DNA of 64,000 nucleotides from Bathynomus jamesi (taxonomy: Eukaryota > Arthropoda > Malacostraca > Isopoda > Cirolanidae), in NCBI GenBank assembly GCA_023014485.1, contig JAJOZX010000483.1:1-64000 (forward strand), read 5' to 3'. Under the pieces are notes generated by a model. The model saw only the letters and a program-made list of their open reading frames with translations, made no database searches and had not been told where the DNA came from. The translations under genes were made by a program, and so were the position numbers. This document shows, in pieces, positions 43,201-53,439 of the stretch. Numbering within the stretch: the first letter of the stretch is position 1; each line of letters starts with the position of its first letter.

Positions 43201-45354
43201 CTGACTTGATACTCATTATTAACTGTTAATAATACTGACTTTTCAAGTGTTTATAAATTTCTTAAAAAAAACAACTCTGTACTTAATAAAATTTCTACGG
43301 GGAAATCCTTGAGACGTGTCCTGAAGACGTCTTGCTGGCTACTTCTTGGATGAAAACCAGGCGTGGAGAACTTGTAGTCGTGACACACCGGTTCAAGGGT
43401 AGATGTTACGAACTAGAAGTCGTGACACGCCGTCAAATGGTGGGTCGCCACTTGTTAAACTCTTGGCTACAGACTCGCCAGACTGTTATGCCAATATCTT
43501 CTATGTGCTTGGGGTGCTAGTTTTTTATCCTGGGGCAGGGTCGCCAGACTGTTAAGATCCTGGTAAAGAGTCGCCAGACTGTTTGACCCAATATCTTCTA
43601 TGGTGCTTGGGTTGTCTCGTATCGACGAGGCGCTCTTGTTTGGAGGCAGCAACGGACCTGTTACTTGCAGTAGTTTCTTCTATACTACTCTCCGAGTTCT
43701 TCTTTAGTGGCTCGGAGGATTCTGAGAGGCTTATTAAATTCTTTGAGGTTTCTCCCCGATTCTTCTTGTAACTTATCGGGAGATTCTAATGACTAAGTTT
43801 TCTGAAGATAGCCCAACTCGAGGGGGAAAATAAAAAGTTTCTCTTACTGTAATTTACTTCTTAAAAATTTACAGGTAGTGGTCTGAATTTTACAGGGGTA
43901 GAGGTTCGACCTCTTTCGACCATGGCTCAGGCCGGAATCTAAAAAGTTAAGGAGGCAAGGGGCCTCTGCCCCCTCCCCGCAGCGAGGCTGCTAACAAGGG
44001 AGTCTCGTAGTAGTGACCAAAGAGGAGTCCCGTAATGAAGTGAAGTTCATTTTACAAATACATGTATCATATAAACCTAAATGTTGGGGGAAGGCAGTGA
44101 AGGTTAAGTTCCCCCCTTTTAAACACATGATCAGATGTTTGAAAGATTCCAAATAAAAAAAAAAAACTAATCGTATTTTTTTTGCCGAGTCTTCATTTCT
44201 GAAGGCGATATCATTTCATAGTAGTACATAAGTACAATTTGAGTACACGACTGAGTACATTTTCGTTTGGGTTTATTACAATTATGATTGCAATTATGGA
44301 TTACTTCACATTCGCTTATGATTGTCCATTACAGTTCTATTAAAGTACATTCTTACATTATATATTAAGTCATTACATTCAATTACAGTTTCATTGAAGT
44401 ACATTACAAGTTATTATTAATTACAGTTTCATTAAAGTACATTACGTTATATTAAATTAAAGTATTACAGTTAATTACAATTAAACAGTTACAGTACTAT
44501 AACTTTGTTTTGTTTTTACAGTATTTCATATTAATAGACAATTAAGATGTTAGAAATATAATACAAAGTACATGGGCACATACGGTATGGATTTATATCA
44601 ACATAATATGTTATAAATTTGAATCAGAGCGAGAGGAGATATTTATCTTAGAAGCGTTCGATTTTGCTGTGATTAGCGAATTCGATCACTTACCTAAGCA
44701 TTTTCGAGTTCATTGCGGGAGGTGATATAATAAAAAATAAAAATAAAAAAAATAATACGAGAACGTATTTGTGCGTTTTCGAACGAATGCATAAAGTTTT
44801 GCGTTTCATAGACTGACACGAGTAAAAATGAATATTTAATAAAATTTATATAGGATAATGGTCAAGATAAGATATGGACGTATAGATGAATATGGTTGAA
44901 TAATAATATTTATACATAACACCACAACATTATTATTAAAGAATTTACCATACATTGCATACTAGAGATATGATGAAGGGAAATTAATGACGGGAAAATG
45001 TGACGTCATAGTTATTGAATTTGTACGTATAGTACAAATCATTATTAGGAAGATTTACAAGAACGAATTAGAGACAAAGAGTGGATATTAATGACTAAGA
45101 AGTACAACTACGGGTTCCAATCCTGTTATATGCAATGTATGCATAATCTAGGGTCGAGGGTGAGATGCAAGACAATCATAATTAATTATAATAAATTCTA
45201 TAACAAATGGAAAATGGATACGACTAAACCATAGAAATGGTAGATCGTAGGGTTATGACACAAACAAAAGTAGAAAGCTACAAAATTAAATTTTTATCCA
45301 AACTCGCGTTAAGCGATTTTGGTTCTTATGTAAAAATGAATATTGATTATTCAT
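40276..45354 (+). repeat. Array unit 9, last full unit
   Basis: Six minisatellite copies (about 42260-42662), belonging with units 6 and 8 by the CTGGGTGCAACCATC variant and by TTGGAGGCAG. Lacks about 20 nt of the ATGTTATATTATGTTATA stretch near 44609. Its 3' end is intact, followed by 8 bases of a tenth unit and then a (TA)n tract. Confidence 0.95.
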
Positions 45355-45362
45355 TGTTCATT

Positions 45363-45379
45363 ATATAATATATTATATA

Positions 45380-45458
<79 letters not shown>

Positions 45459-45480
45459 ATATATGTATTTCTTATGTGTA
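45363..45480. repeat. (TA)n(TG)n microsatellite at the array's right edge
   Basis: A long TA run passes into (TG)n and back to TA, starting directly after the last array bases. The frames that cross it are low-complexity translations, not genes. Confidence 0.97.
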
Positions 45481-45777
45481 TGCTATATATTTCTTATATT
45501 TCTTATATTTCTAATATATTTTCTATATATGTTATATATTATGTTTTCTTATATTTCTTTATATATCATTTAGGCATCATTTTGTAATTTTTTCCAATTT
45601 ATATTTAGTTTTATTTCTTTATTCTTTTGTGACCTATGTATCATTCAGACAGTAACTATAAAAAATTGGTTGTAAACAAGCCATTTGAGCTTATGTTGAA
45701 TTTCGGGCAAAGTGCTGAAATTGTTAGTTTTCCGTACAAATGTGTCTGCTTCTCCCACAGTTTTTATTTCTATACTT

Positions 45778-45779
45778 AC

Positions 45780-45812
<33 letters not shown>

Positions 45813-45813
45813 G

Positions 45814-45865
<52 letters not shown>

Positions 45866-45872
45866 TATATTT
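45778..45872. repeat. (TA)n microsatellite
   Basis: Imperfect TA run with a short central TGTATATGTATATTA interruption. It splits a unique stretch (45,480-45,777) in which no gene was recognised. Confidence 0.97.
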
Positions 45873-45887
45873 GTAACCTATATAAAT

Positions 45888-46026
45888 TATAGACTTGAAC
45901 TCCCTTTTCACTCCAGTGTTCCTGAGGATGTCATTAGACGAAAGCGCTTGAGCACCACTCTGTGTTTCTTTTCCCTTCGTGGTTTTATTCATAAATATTT
46001 TTCACGTGTTACTTTCGTGAAATAAT

Positions 46027-46028
<2 letters not shown>
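45888..46028 (+). mobile_element. Retroelement tail, possibly Penelope-like, with hammerhead-like core
   Basis: Contains CTGAGGA (45922-45928), a 3-bp stem GTC/GAC and GAAA (45940-45943), then GTGGTTTTATTCATAAATA and TTTTTCACGTG. The same order of elements (core, about 45 nt, GTGG-poly(T)-ATTAT stretch, TTCACGTAGAA) is seen in minus orientation at 58,200-58,320 and around 59,825-59,945, so these appear to be related 3' or terminal regions. CTGANGA plus GAAA is the hammerhead ribozyme core, and Penelope-like elements are known to carry hammerheads. The T between CTGAGGA and the stem departs from the consensus, so cleavage activity is doubtful. Confidence 0.35.
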
Positions 46029-46057
<29 letters not shown>

Positions 46058-46058
46058 A
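46029..46058. repeat. (TA)n microsatellite
   Basis: Short perfect TA run ending directly before the CAGGCACCTGC sequence proposed as a transposon end. Confidence 0.95.
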
Positions 46059-46062
46059 TTCA

Positions 46063-47069
46063 GGCACCTGCGATGAATAATTATTCAAGGTAGGCAGAAG
46101 GTATTAATAAAATAAATTTTCAACAAAGGACCTTATAAATGTAAATCGCCAATAACTTTCATCGAGAAAAGAAATTTGCCATATTGCATACTCAATGAAG
46201 TACTAAGAAATAATTAACGGTCTCCAAATGTTTACTTCTGATACGTCCTAGCTAACAATTAATAAAAATATTTAAAAAGTTGAAATAAAATTCTAGTCAA
46301 AAATATTTACTTACTGCATTATTTGTAGATAAACTCCATTCTTCTCTCCTTGTTATTAACAAATATATTTGTTCAACCTTTCTTCATAAGACTTTAGTTT
46401 TGAAATGTTTTTAAGAGACTCAATGTCCATATTTGAAGGGGGTTAAATTTTAAAATCAAATATACGCCACGAGGAAATTAACTTTTCACTTGGCAAGCGC
46501 ACTCAAACTGAAATTTAACGATAGGTATTCTGCGCCATATTAAAATCTATTTTATACGCTGTAAAAAAGTAAATTTTACTTTATTTTCAAATGCAATTAG
46601 TTAGAAAATAGAGAAAAATATCTACTTTAAGTTTCAATAACAGACCAAGACTAATATTAAACTAATACCACTTATAAATAAATGAAAACGAATTAAAATT
46701 AAAAATTTGAGGGGCTCTGTTGCGCAGACTCACAATGATATAATCCACCCTCACTCCGTAAAGGCTAGAGGCACACTGAGGTTCTGCTTTTAAACCCATT
46801 ATTTTTATGACTTGAGAACTCGCTCATAGCGCACGGCCTTCGAAACGATTGCTTCGTAGTATTTGTATGGTGGATGAAAAGCATAACAAGATTGTGCCTG
46901 TCTCTGCATTACAAGTCAACCATATACTGAATTTTGCTTGAAATTTAATGCATTATAATAAAAGGCTTTGGGTTATGAATTTAAAAGAATTAAATTTTTT
47001 TTTTTTTATGTTTTATATTTTAGGCAGGGTAGGCAGTGCCTACCCTGCCTACCCTGAGTGCACGTCCCT

Positions 47070-47071
<2 letters not shown>
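46063..47071. mobile_element. Candidate non-autonomous DNA transposon with hAT-like ends
   Basis: The right end reads on the minus strand CAGGGACGTGCACTCAGGGT followed by AGGCAGGGTAGG. The left end reads CAGGCACCTGC, then TCAAGGTAGGCAGAAGG after about 14 nt. The pairs are diverged but share CAGG, TGC and the GGTAGGCAG block. Next to the right end lies a perfect 13-bp inverted repeat, GGCAGGGTAGGCA/TGCCTACCCTGCC with a one-base loop (about 47022-47048). Both flanks are TA runs, so no target duplication can be read. The roughly 1-kb interior has no gene that I recognise. Confidence 0.4.
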
Positions 47072-47117
<46 letters not shown>

Positions 47118-47118
47118 T
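47072..47118. repeat. (TA)n microsatellite
   Basis: TA run with one TG interruption between the candidate transposon end and the hAT transposase pseudogene. Confidence 0.95.
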
Positions 47119-47206
47119 ACATTTTTTTTTCCAATGCTATAGATAAATCGAAAAAACGAAAAAGCAGTTCTCAATTCCGAAAGGAAAAAATGTAGAAGAG
47201 ACCTTC

Positions 47207-49709
47207 ATGCTACAGGTTCTGATCCAAGCCAGAAGAAACTGCTTTGCCCCCTTGTCTACAACTCGTCAACGATCAGTCTCTGACGAAGAAAGGGGCCCAG
47301 AAAGTATTGACAACGCGAGTCTGATGCTGTTTGGAGGTGATATTGTCTGTGATGACGACAGTATTGCACCTGATGTTGCCACTCAGGCAGAAGACAAAGC
47401 CTCAGAGAGTGCAATGCAATGCGATGCTAGTGAGATGCTCCTCCATGCACTTAATGATATGAAAAAATCGTCCGCACCAACAATTGGATGGCCTTCAACA
47501 CGTGAGGCTAAACTGGAACTATTAGCTATGCCTCCTCACCAGCCATCACACCATATCCCTTTTAATCGATTTCCAGAGTGAAGCTGATGATGATAATATC
47601 CAGCGGAAATGGCTATCATATGTCGATAACAAACTGTTTTGCAGAATTTGTGGTTGTTTTTCTACAAACCGCTCAAACAATTTTGTGCGTGGACTTGGTA
47701 ATAGACTTGGTAAAGAGCATTTCCGTCGAGACAGCCAATTGGTAAAACGACACGAGGTTTCTCAGTAACATTGTGACGCTTCCGATGTCTGCAAGGGAAA
47801 GACATCATTTCACTGACTTCAGGATGGCAGCAAGCCGTAGAAATGATATTTCGTCAAAAAGTGGAAAAGAACCGCCAGATTCTGAATCGCATCATTGTCC
47901 GTTTCTCATTGTATCAGTTGCTCGGAGATACTAGCACCGGACCTCCGGTATCATATCATTGATATCATCAAATTTGTTGCAGCTCAGGGATTGCCTTATC
48001 GCGGATGCTCCGAAAGTGCACGTGATCTACTGGACACAAACAAGCGTCATGGAAACTTCCCGGAGTTGGTATTGTTGTTAAGCAAGTATGACCCACTACT
48101 TTCTTCTCATGTGTCTCAATGTGTTGAAAAAGGCTTAGCACAAAAGAAGGGTAGAGGGAATTTTGTTACCTTCATCAGTAAATCAACTATTAATATCCTT
48201 CTGGCTCATCTGGTCCAAGAAAAAATTGTAAAGATTATCAGTACAGATTGTAACAAGAAGTATGGTGTAATGATGGATGGAACTGTTGATGTATCTGGGA
48301 CAGACCAGATGAATGTTGTAGTACGGTTCGTCAACAAGGATAGAAAAGTTCAAGAACGACTTTTAGGGTTTGAGGTAATAACTTCTGGCAAGGGCGAAGT
48401 ATTATGGAAGCTGCTTAGTGAAAAACGTCAGAGACTCGGTCTGGAAATCAATAATCTAATTGGATTGTCATTGGATGGTGCTTCAGCAAATACGTTTGAA
48501 AACATCGGTGTTGTGAAGTACTACCGCGATTATGTGCCATCAGGATATTTTGTATGGGGATTTCCCCATCAGCAAAATATTGTCATCGCTCCTGTTTTCT
48601 CAGACGTTAATGAATGTCGTAATCTTCTGCCAAACTAAAAAGAGCTGGTGAAATTGGGGAAAAGACGATGATGGTCATCTTACAAAGACATTACAAGAAT
48701 ATGCAACAAACCAAAAAGCTATTTCATTCTCATTGGAACTTTGTGGGAGTTGAGCACTGAGCTGGAGAGTCTACTGACTAACTGGATAACCTTTCGTTCG
48801 CTCCTTACTGCTATAATTCTCAAGCAATTGCTCAAAACTTGCGAACCTGTAACAAAGTACTTGCAGACACATGGGTTGGATCTCAATCAAGTAGTTGAGC
48901 TAATTGATTATGAAATGAGCATAATCACAAACGACCGGTCGACGTTTGATGAGAAATTTCAGGAGGCAATAGAGTTCCAACAGCAAGTGCAGCAACTTAT
49001 TGATGAAGATGAGAATCCTGATTTCGTTGTCATTCTTCAAGAAAATCTTCCAACTACTACGATATCCTGGAAGAGGCGTCGTTTTTTCGATGAATCAACA
49101 CCAGAGACCCGGATTACTGATCCGATTGAAAGATTCAGATAAGATCGTTTGAGTCAAGAAATATCATCCAGATTCAGTGAAAGAAATTCGGCACTCTACA
49201 AAGAACTTTGGTATCTCAACCACCAACAATTACAAACGGGTTACTGATGCAAATGTCAATTCATTTTCAATGAAATGCCTTGCTGAACTGGCAGAGATGG
49301 ATGAGTTAGAGCTGAAGCATGAATTAGTTCACTTTGCACAAGTTCACCAAACGCTTCAGAAACCCATCCTAGAATCAGATCCAGAGGAGAAAAGTGATGG
49401 TGAAGATGAAAAGGAACATCCTACTATTGTAACTCCGCCATTCTGTAAGGGCAAGTGTTCGAATTGCTTGGGATGTACACATGTCTAAGAACAGCGCTAA
49501 CCTTGCCATGCACAGTAGTATCATGTGAGTCTTTTCAAAATTACGTTTTATGAAGAGTCGTCTTCGTTCGCTTCTAGGAAATGAACTTATGGAAGCACTA
49601 CTTTTTTGTTCAGTCGAAGTGGACATGCTGAAAGCTATTGATTATGAAGCAGTTTACCAAAAACTTTCAGAAACTTCTTCTGAGATGAAAAAGTGCTTCG
49701 TGGTCTGAA
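47207..49709 (+). pseudogene. Decayed hAT transposase, ZMYM1 / TTF-zinc-finger type
   Basis: Reads as one protein in several frames. An acidic N-terminus (47207-47580) is followed after a frame change by a TTF-type finger region (about 47600-47760: QRKWLSYVDNKLFCRICGCF). The DUF4371-like body (47895-48637) has HGNFPELVLLL, the putative first catalytic Asp in MMDGTVDVSGTDQMNVVVRF, the second in IGLSLDGASANTFENIGV, and FPHQQNIVI in place of the usual CxxH. A helical section follows (48741-49141), then an acidic tail (49177-49488). After a frameshift near 49,540 comes the hAT dimerisation segment (KLRFMKSRLRSLLGNELMEA, stop near 49,709). Stops and frameshifts (for example near 47,767, 48,638 and 49,142) make it non-functional. 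It has the normal order and approximate full length of the family. No flanking inverted repeats were identified with confidence. Confidence 0.85.
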
Positions 49710-50213
49710 ATTTGCTTATAAATATAAAAGTTGTTTTATGGATAATAAAGGTTTTAGTTTCTATAGTTTTTTTTTTTGCAATTATTTTTGTCTTCCATCA
49801 TTTGCCTGATCCATCACTTTTTGTAACACGTGTTTTTAGTAAATTTCGGTTGAAGACTGGAACACATAAAAATCTGTGCCTCGTCCCACTAAATTGGCAC
49901 CGCCCCCAAGCATGTCCCAGTCCGGCTCTTCCCAATATGGAAGCATTGGGTCCACATAGCAACAAGAAAAACGAATTATTTCGTATGAAAATTTCCTATT
50001 GCTGACTCATGAAAATTACCTCGAGAGAAGAGTCAACGGACGGTGTAAAGTCAACGAATTTTGTAAAATCAGCGAATTCTAAGAGGAAGATTTATATTTG
50101 CAACACTCGGAGCTGCTTATGTTAAGCAATGCTTTTAAGCAAGAAAGGTGTACTTAATCTTCCTATAAGTTCTGAATGAATAACAAGTAATATAAACCTA
50201 ATAACTCAAAAGG
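49710..50213. other. Spacer between hAT pseudogene and inverted-repeat arm
   Basis: No gene recognised. It probably contains the 3' non-coding part of the hAT element. Confidence 0.5.
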
Positions 50214-50601
50214 ATAGGCCTATACCTTCAGGAATTTAAGTGTAGTTGATTGCCTATATTAATTAAATCAAATCAACTCTTTGTGTAACTCCATCGTATA
50301 GCGGCCCTACATCGAAAAAGATCGTCGCGCCCTACAACCAGAAGCGAGACCCAACGAAATAATAAGGTAAGGTAATTTCTTTCTTTACCATTATGCAGCG
50401 CTAAAATACCGAAGGCAAATAAATTTAACATTAACCAATAAAAACACTACTTAACGAGTTCCTTTGAAGACCTCCATATACATAACTCTTTAACGAAAAA
50501 ACGTAGGGTTTTTGTCGTTAACTCTCCACTGAAATCTGCTGGAAATTTCCAACGGATGAGAGGTATCAGGCAATCAACCCATAGCCCTATATAGTTTTTC
50601 T
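50214..50601 (+). repeat. Left arm of a large diverged inverted repeat
   Basis: Pairs with 52589-52966 read on the minus strand. Shared blocks in the same order include TAGGCCTA, GCCTATATT, GTAACTCCATCGT, GCGGCCCTAC, CGAAAAAGATCGT, CGCCCTAC, TCTGCTGGAAATTTCCAACG, GGCAATCAACCCATAGCCC and TATATAGTTTTT. The arms differ by substitutions and indels, so they are old. They could be two copies of one dispersed repeat, or the same repeat brought into inverted order by the rearrangement described for this region. Confidence 0.85.
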
Positions 50602-51222
50602 CAAATATATATATATACACAGTATATATTTCGTCAACTGTTTAAAAATCAGGCAAATGACAAAATATCAGGTCATCCCATAAATAATGTAGTTTTTTGC
50701 ATTGCTAAACTCGCGTCGTGTTTGCACATGTTTGTGTATATTTTGTGGAAACTTAAATTTTTATGTTTAGACATGTTACTTCTCAGTCTAAGTGAAGTTT
50801 CATTACGTTAACAATCTTCGTTTATTTCACCCTTACGGATAAGATGGAGGGGTCAGAGGAGCACATTAGGCGTATAATGCTTTGTGAGTTTAGAAAAGGA
50901 AATAATGCGGCTGCAGCCGCAAAAAATATTCAGGATATTTACATATGGGGAGGAAGGTTTAAATGTAAGGAAATGTCAACGATGGTTCCAGAAGTTTAGG
51001 TCTGGTGACTATCGCTTAACTGATGAAACGCGCTCGGGCCGACCTGTTGAGTTCAATGATGACCTGATAGCTACACTTGAAGAAAATCCTGCTGTAACTG
51101 TTGAAGAACTTGCCCAGCAACTAAATTCGACCGGTTCCACAGTTCATCACCACTTGCAACAAGCCAACAACTGGGAAAAGTGTCGAAACTTGGGAAGTGG
51201 GTTTCCCATACGTTGTCACCAG

Positions 51223-52010
51223 CAGAGATGGGCAGTATCTTGTATCTTAAGATACAAGATACGTATCTTAGATACTTTATTTTTGGAGGATCTTGAGAAG
51301 TATCTAAGATACATTTTGTCATGTAGCTTGTATCCCGGGATACACTTTTTAAATAGAGACGCTAATAACTATTCATTAAATATGATCATATCTGACGCAC
51401 GTTGAAGCAGGCCGGCGATTGCTGTTACATGTTTGTACATGAATACTACCGTTGCGCTGCGCGCACAGTCTCGGCACAGACGTACTCAGGTTTCATCTTG
51501 TATCCCGCGGTTTTAACATGTTTTAACATGATTAAAACTCGGGAATTATACATATATTTGCTTATTCCTGCAAATATATTTATTATGAGGAAAACTTTAT
51601 TTTTTCTTCGTGAGTAGGTAACTGAGCATACCTGTATTAACAATTTATTTGAAATACATAAATTGAAAAAGTGTGGTTTATTTAATTTTTCCATACCTAA
51701 AAATTTTCAGGATTATTTATACATATTTACTTTGTGCTTTCCTTTTAGTTATATCACTATATGAATACTGAGATATGAAGTACCATTGATTTGGCATTTA
51801 TTTATATCCAGAAAATATAATAATAAACAATTGCATGAGACAACTCGTGCGCTCATGGCTCACCAGGTGACACTAAACTCAAATAATTATTCTTTCAAAA
51901 GTATCTTGTATCTTAAAAATGTATCTTGTATCTGTATTTCAGATACATTTTTGTTGGGTATCTTGTATCTGTATCTCAGATACAATTTCCAAGTATCTTG
52001 CCCATCACTG
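51223..52010. mobile_element. 788-bp non-autonomous hAT-type element inserted in mariner
   Basis: Begins CAGAGATGGGCAGTATCTTG and ends (read on the minus strand) CAGTGATGGGCAAGATACTTG minus a base or two of difference. Flanked by an exact 8-bp duplication GTCACCAG at 51215-51222 and 52011-52018; 8-bp duplications and CAGNGATGGGC ends are typical of hAT. Removing the element and one duplication joins mariner coding sequence in the expected frame (SHTLSPDNCRD), which confirms the boundaries. Near both ends are several GTATCT/AGATAC sub-terminal motifs in both orientations. Internal frames are short and not transposase, so it would have depended on another element. Confidence 0.92.
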
Positions 52011-52018
52011 GTCACCAG
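52011..52018 (+). other. Right copy of 8-bp target-site duplication
   Basis: GTCACCAG, identical to 51215-51222. Confidence 0.92.
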
Positions 52019-52189
52019 ACAACTGTAGAGATCATGTGAACATTTGCTCTTCCTTGCATTCTTGGCAACTTCAAGCACCGTTTCTGAATCGATTCATTAC
52101 TGGGGATGAAAAATGAGTTCTTTATCACAATGTCAAGCGTCATCGGCAGTGGGTTAGTGCTGGGGAATCTGCTACACCACAGCCAAGAA

Positions 52190-52588
52190 CAGGGGCGTAA
52201 CTAGCTTTCAAAAGTTGGGGAGGGACAACTACAATAATGAAAAATCCTGCAATGAATTTCTGTGCTGTTATTCTGTAGGTAATGTCTTAAATTTGGTCTT
52301 CCAAGGCATATCTTTTCGATCCAATATAACAATGAGATCTGAATACCAGTTCTTTCGAATCTCGATAAAGCTCTGATCTATCACTATTGTAATGAGTTTG
52401 CGACCAAAAATGATGCTCTTAAAATACTATGATTTAGAGAATGATCTATATTTATGATAGTAATAGGAAAATCAAAGAAGCATTTTCACAACTACCTTAT
52501 GTATATCAAGTATATACTTAGCATTTAAGGAAAACAATATATGCAATAATTAAAGTAAAAAATAACAAGATCTCATTAAAGTTTCTGT
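52190..52588 (+). mobile_element. Left end of hAT-like element X
   Basis: Starts CAGGGGCGTAACTAGC directly after mariner sequence. The preceding 8 bases GCCAAGAA match 6 of 8 bases of GCCAAAAG, the minus-strand reading of 53619-53626 next to the other end of X. Further bases AAAAGTTGGGGAGGGACAA resemble the minus-strand reading near 53,690-53,720. The inner limit is not visible; nothing else is recognised up to the inverted-repeat arm. Confidence 0.65.
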
Positions 52589-52966
52589 GAAAAAACTATA
52601 TAGGGCTATGGGTTGATTGCCTGTGCGCTCATCCGTTGGAAATTTCCAGCAGACTTCAGTGGAGGGTTACCGACAAAAGCCCTATGCTTTTTCGTTAGAG
52701 AGTTATGAATATGTAGGTTGTTAAAAGGACCTCTTTATATTTATATGATTACGGTAATTTTTAGCGTCGGGATTTTAGACGCCTATATTAGAATGAAAAT
52801 GAAATTGCCTCACCTTATTTTTGCTGGGTCCTTGGTTTGCTTCGATGTAGGGCGTTACGATCTTTTTCGGTGTAGGGCCGCCACGATGGAGTTACTCAAT
52901 GAGTTAACTTCTTGTAATAAATATAGGCAGTCACAATATAAACACTTTTAGGTGTAGGCCTACCCT
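52589..52966 (-). repeat. Right arm of large diverged inverted repeat
   Basis: Read on the minus strand it runs collinear with 50214-50601 (see that entry for shared blocks). It lies between the two ends of the rearranged X/Y segment. Confidence 0.85.
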
Positions 52967-53439
52967 TTTTCTTTATATTTATTAAGTTTATTTTAAGGAA
53001 TTCACTCAGAACTTGAGGGGAAGACAAAAGCACATCTTCCCTGTTTAAAGCGTTCGCTGTAACATAAACAGCCCTGAGAGCCGTTCCTTGGTTCGCTTGT
53101 ATTTTCATTATTTTGCCGATCTAGCAAAATTTTGTTTGGTCTACTTCTCTGTGATAGACTAAACAATAAATTGGGTTTTCTTGTTGCTATGTGAGGCTGA
53201 TTCATACATACAGGTTCTTTGTACGTATGGCAATTATTTCATTCCCAATAGGCTATGTCGCCAATCCCGAGGCAATTTTGTATAGATATTTAATTAAATT
53301 AATTAATAATTTATATTTAATTATGAAATAAAGGTATCACATACGATACCATGTTGTGAGCGCGTATAGTTTTTCCAGAGTTTCTATCACTGCAGTATTA
53401 GAACTGAATCAATAATACTTTCCAGCATACTAATAGGAC
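52967..53439. other. Unassigned spacer
   Basis: No gene or known repeat recognised. The left breakpoint of the proposed inversion should lie somewhere between 52,190 and about 53,440. Confidence 0.4.

Larger units (their letters stand above)
1..45362 (+). repeat. Tandem array of nine ~5-kb units (macrosatellite)
   Basis: Nine consecutive head-to-tail copies of one sequence, all in the same orientation. With the unit set to begin at TGTTCATTTTTACATTGC, boundaries fall at 1, 4981, 9971, 14874, 19802, 24795, 30237, 35216 and 40276; a tenth copy starts at 45355 and stops after 8 bases. Unit lengths are 4980, 4990, 4903, 4928, 4993, 5442, 4979, 5060 and 5079 bp. Copies are near identical apart from homopolymer lengths, small indels and the number of internal 68-bp repeats. 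No reading frame beyond about 120 codons survives in any unit, and no rRNA, snRNA, histone or 5S sequence was recognised. The left end of the array is outside the window. Function unknown; it could be a satellite, an amplified non-coding locus or a concatemer of an unrecognised element. Confidence 0.98.
50666..52189 (+). pseudogene. Mariner transposase, N-terminal and central part, interrupted by a hAT-type element
   Basis: A mariner-like terminus (TCAGGTCATCCCATAAATAA) follows a TA at 50666-50667. The reading frame starts at ATG 50844 with the helix-turn-helix region (EEHIRRIMLCEFRKGNNA, then after a frameshift near 50,945 RKCQRWFQKFRSGD and DETRSGRPVEFNDD). It is broken at 51222 by the 788-bp hAT-type insertion and resumes at 52019 with DNCRDHVNICSSL, then NRFITGDEK (first catalytic Asp), VKRHRQWVSAGESATPQPR. 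It stops at a second element's end at 52190. The middle piece with WWD lies inverted at 53498-53618. Non-functional. Confidence 0.9.

Noticed and set aside
1..45362. CRISPR-like or rDNA array
   Set aside because: Repeats are 5 kb or 68 bp without unique spacers, and no rRNA sequence was found.
45343..46025. Frames across TA and TG tracts
   Set aside because: Low-complexity isoleucine and tyrosine runs from microsatellites; no family resemblance.
51071..51322. Minus-strand and in-element frames in the hAT-type insertion (51,223-52,010)
   Set aside because: They translate GTATCT/AGATAC sub-terminal motifs; no transposase motif is present.
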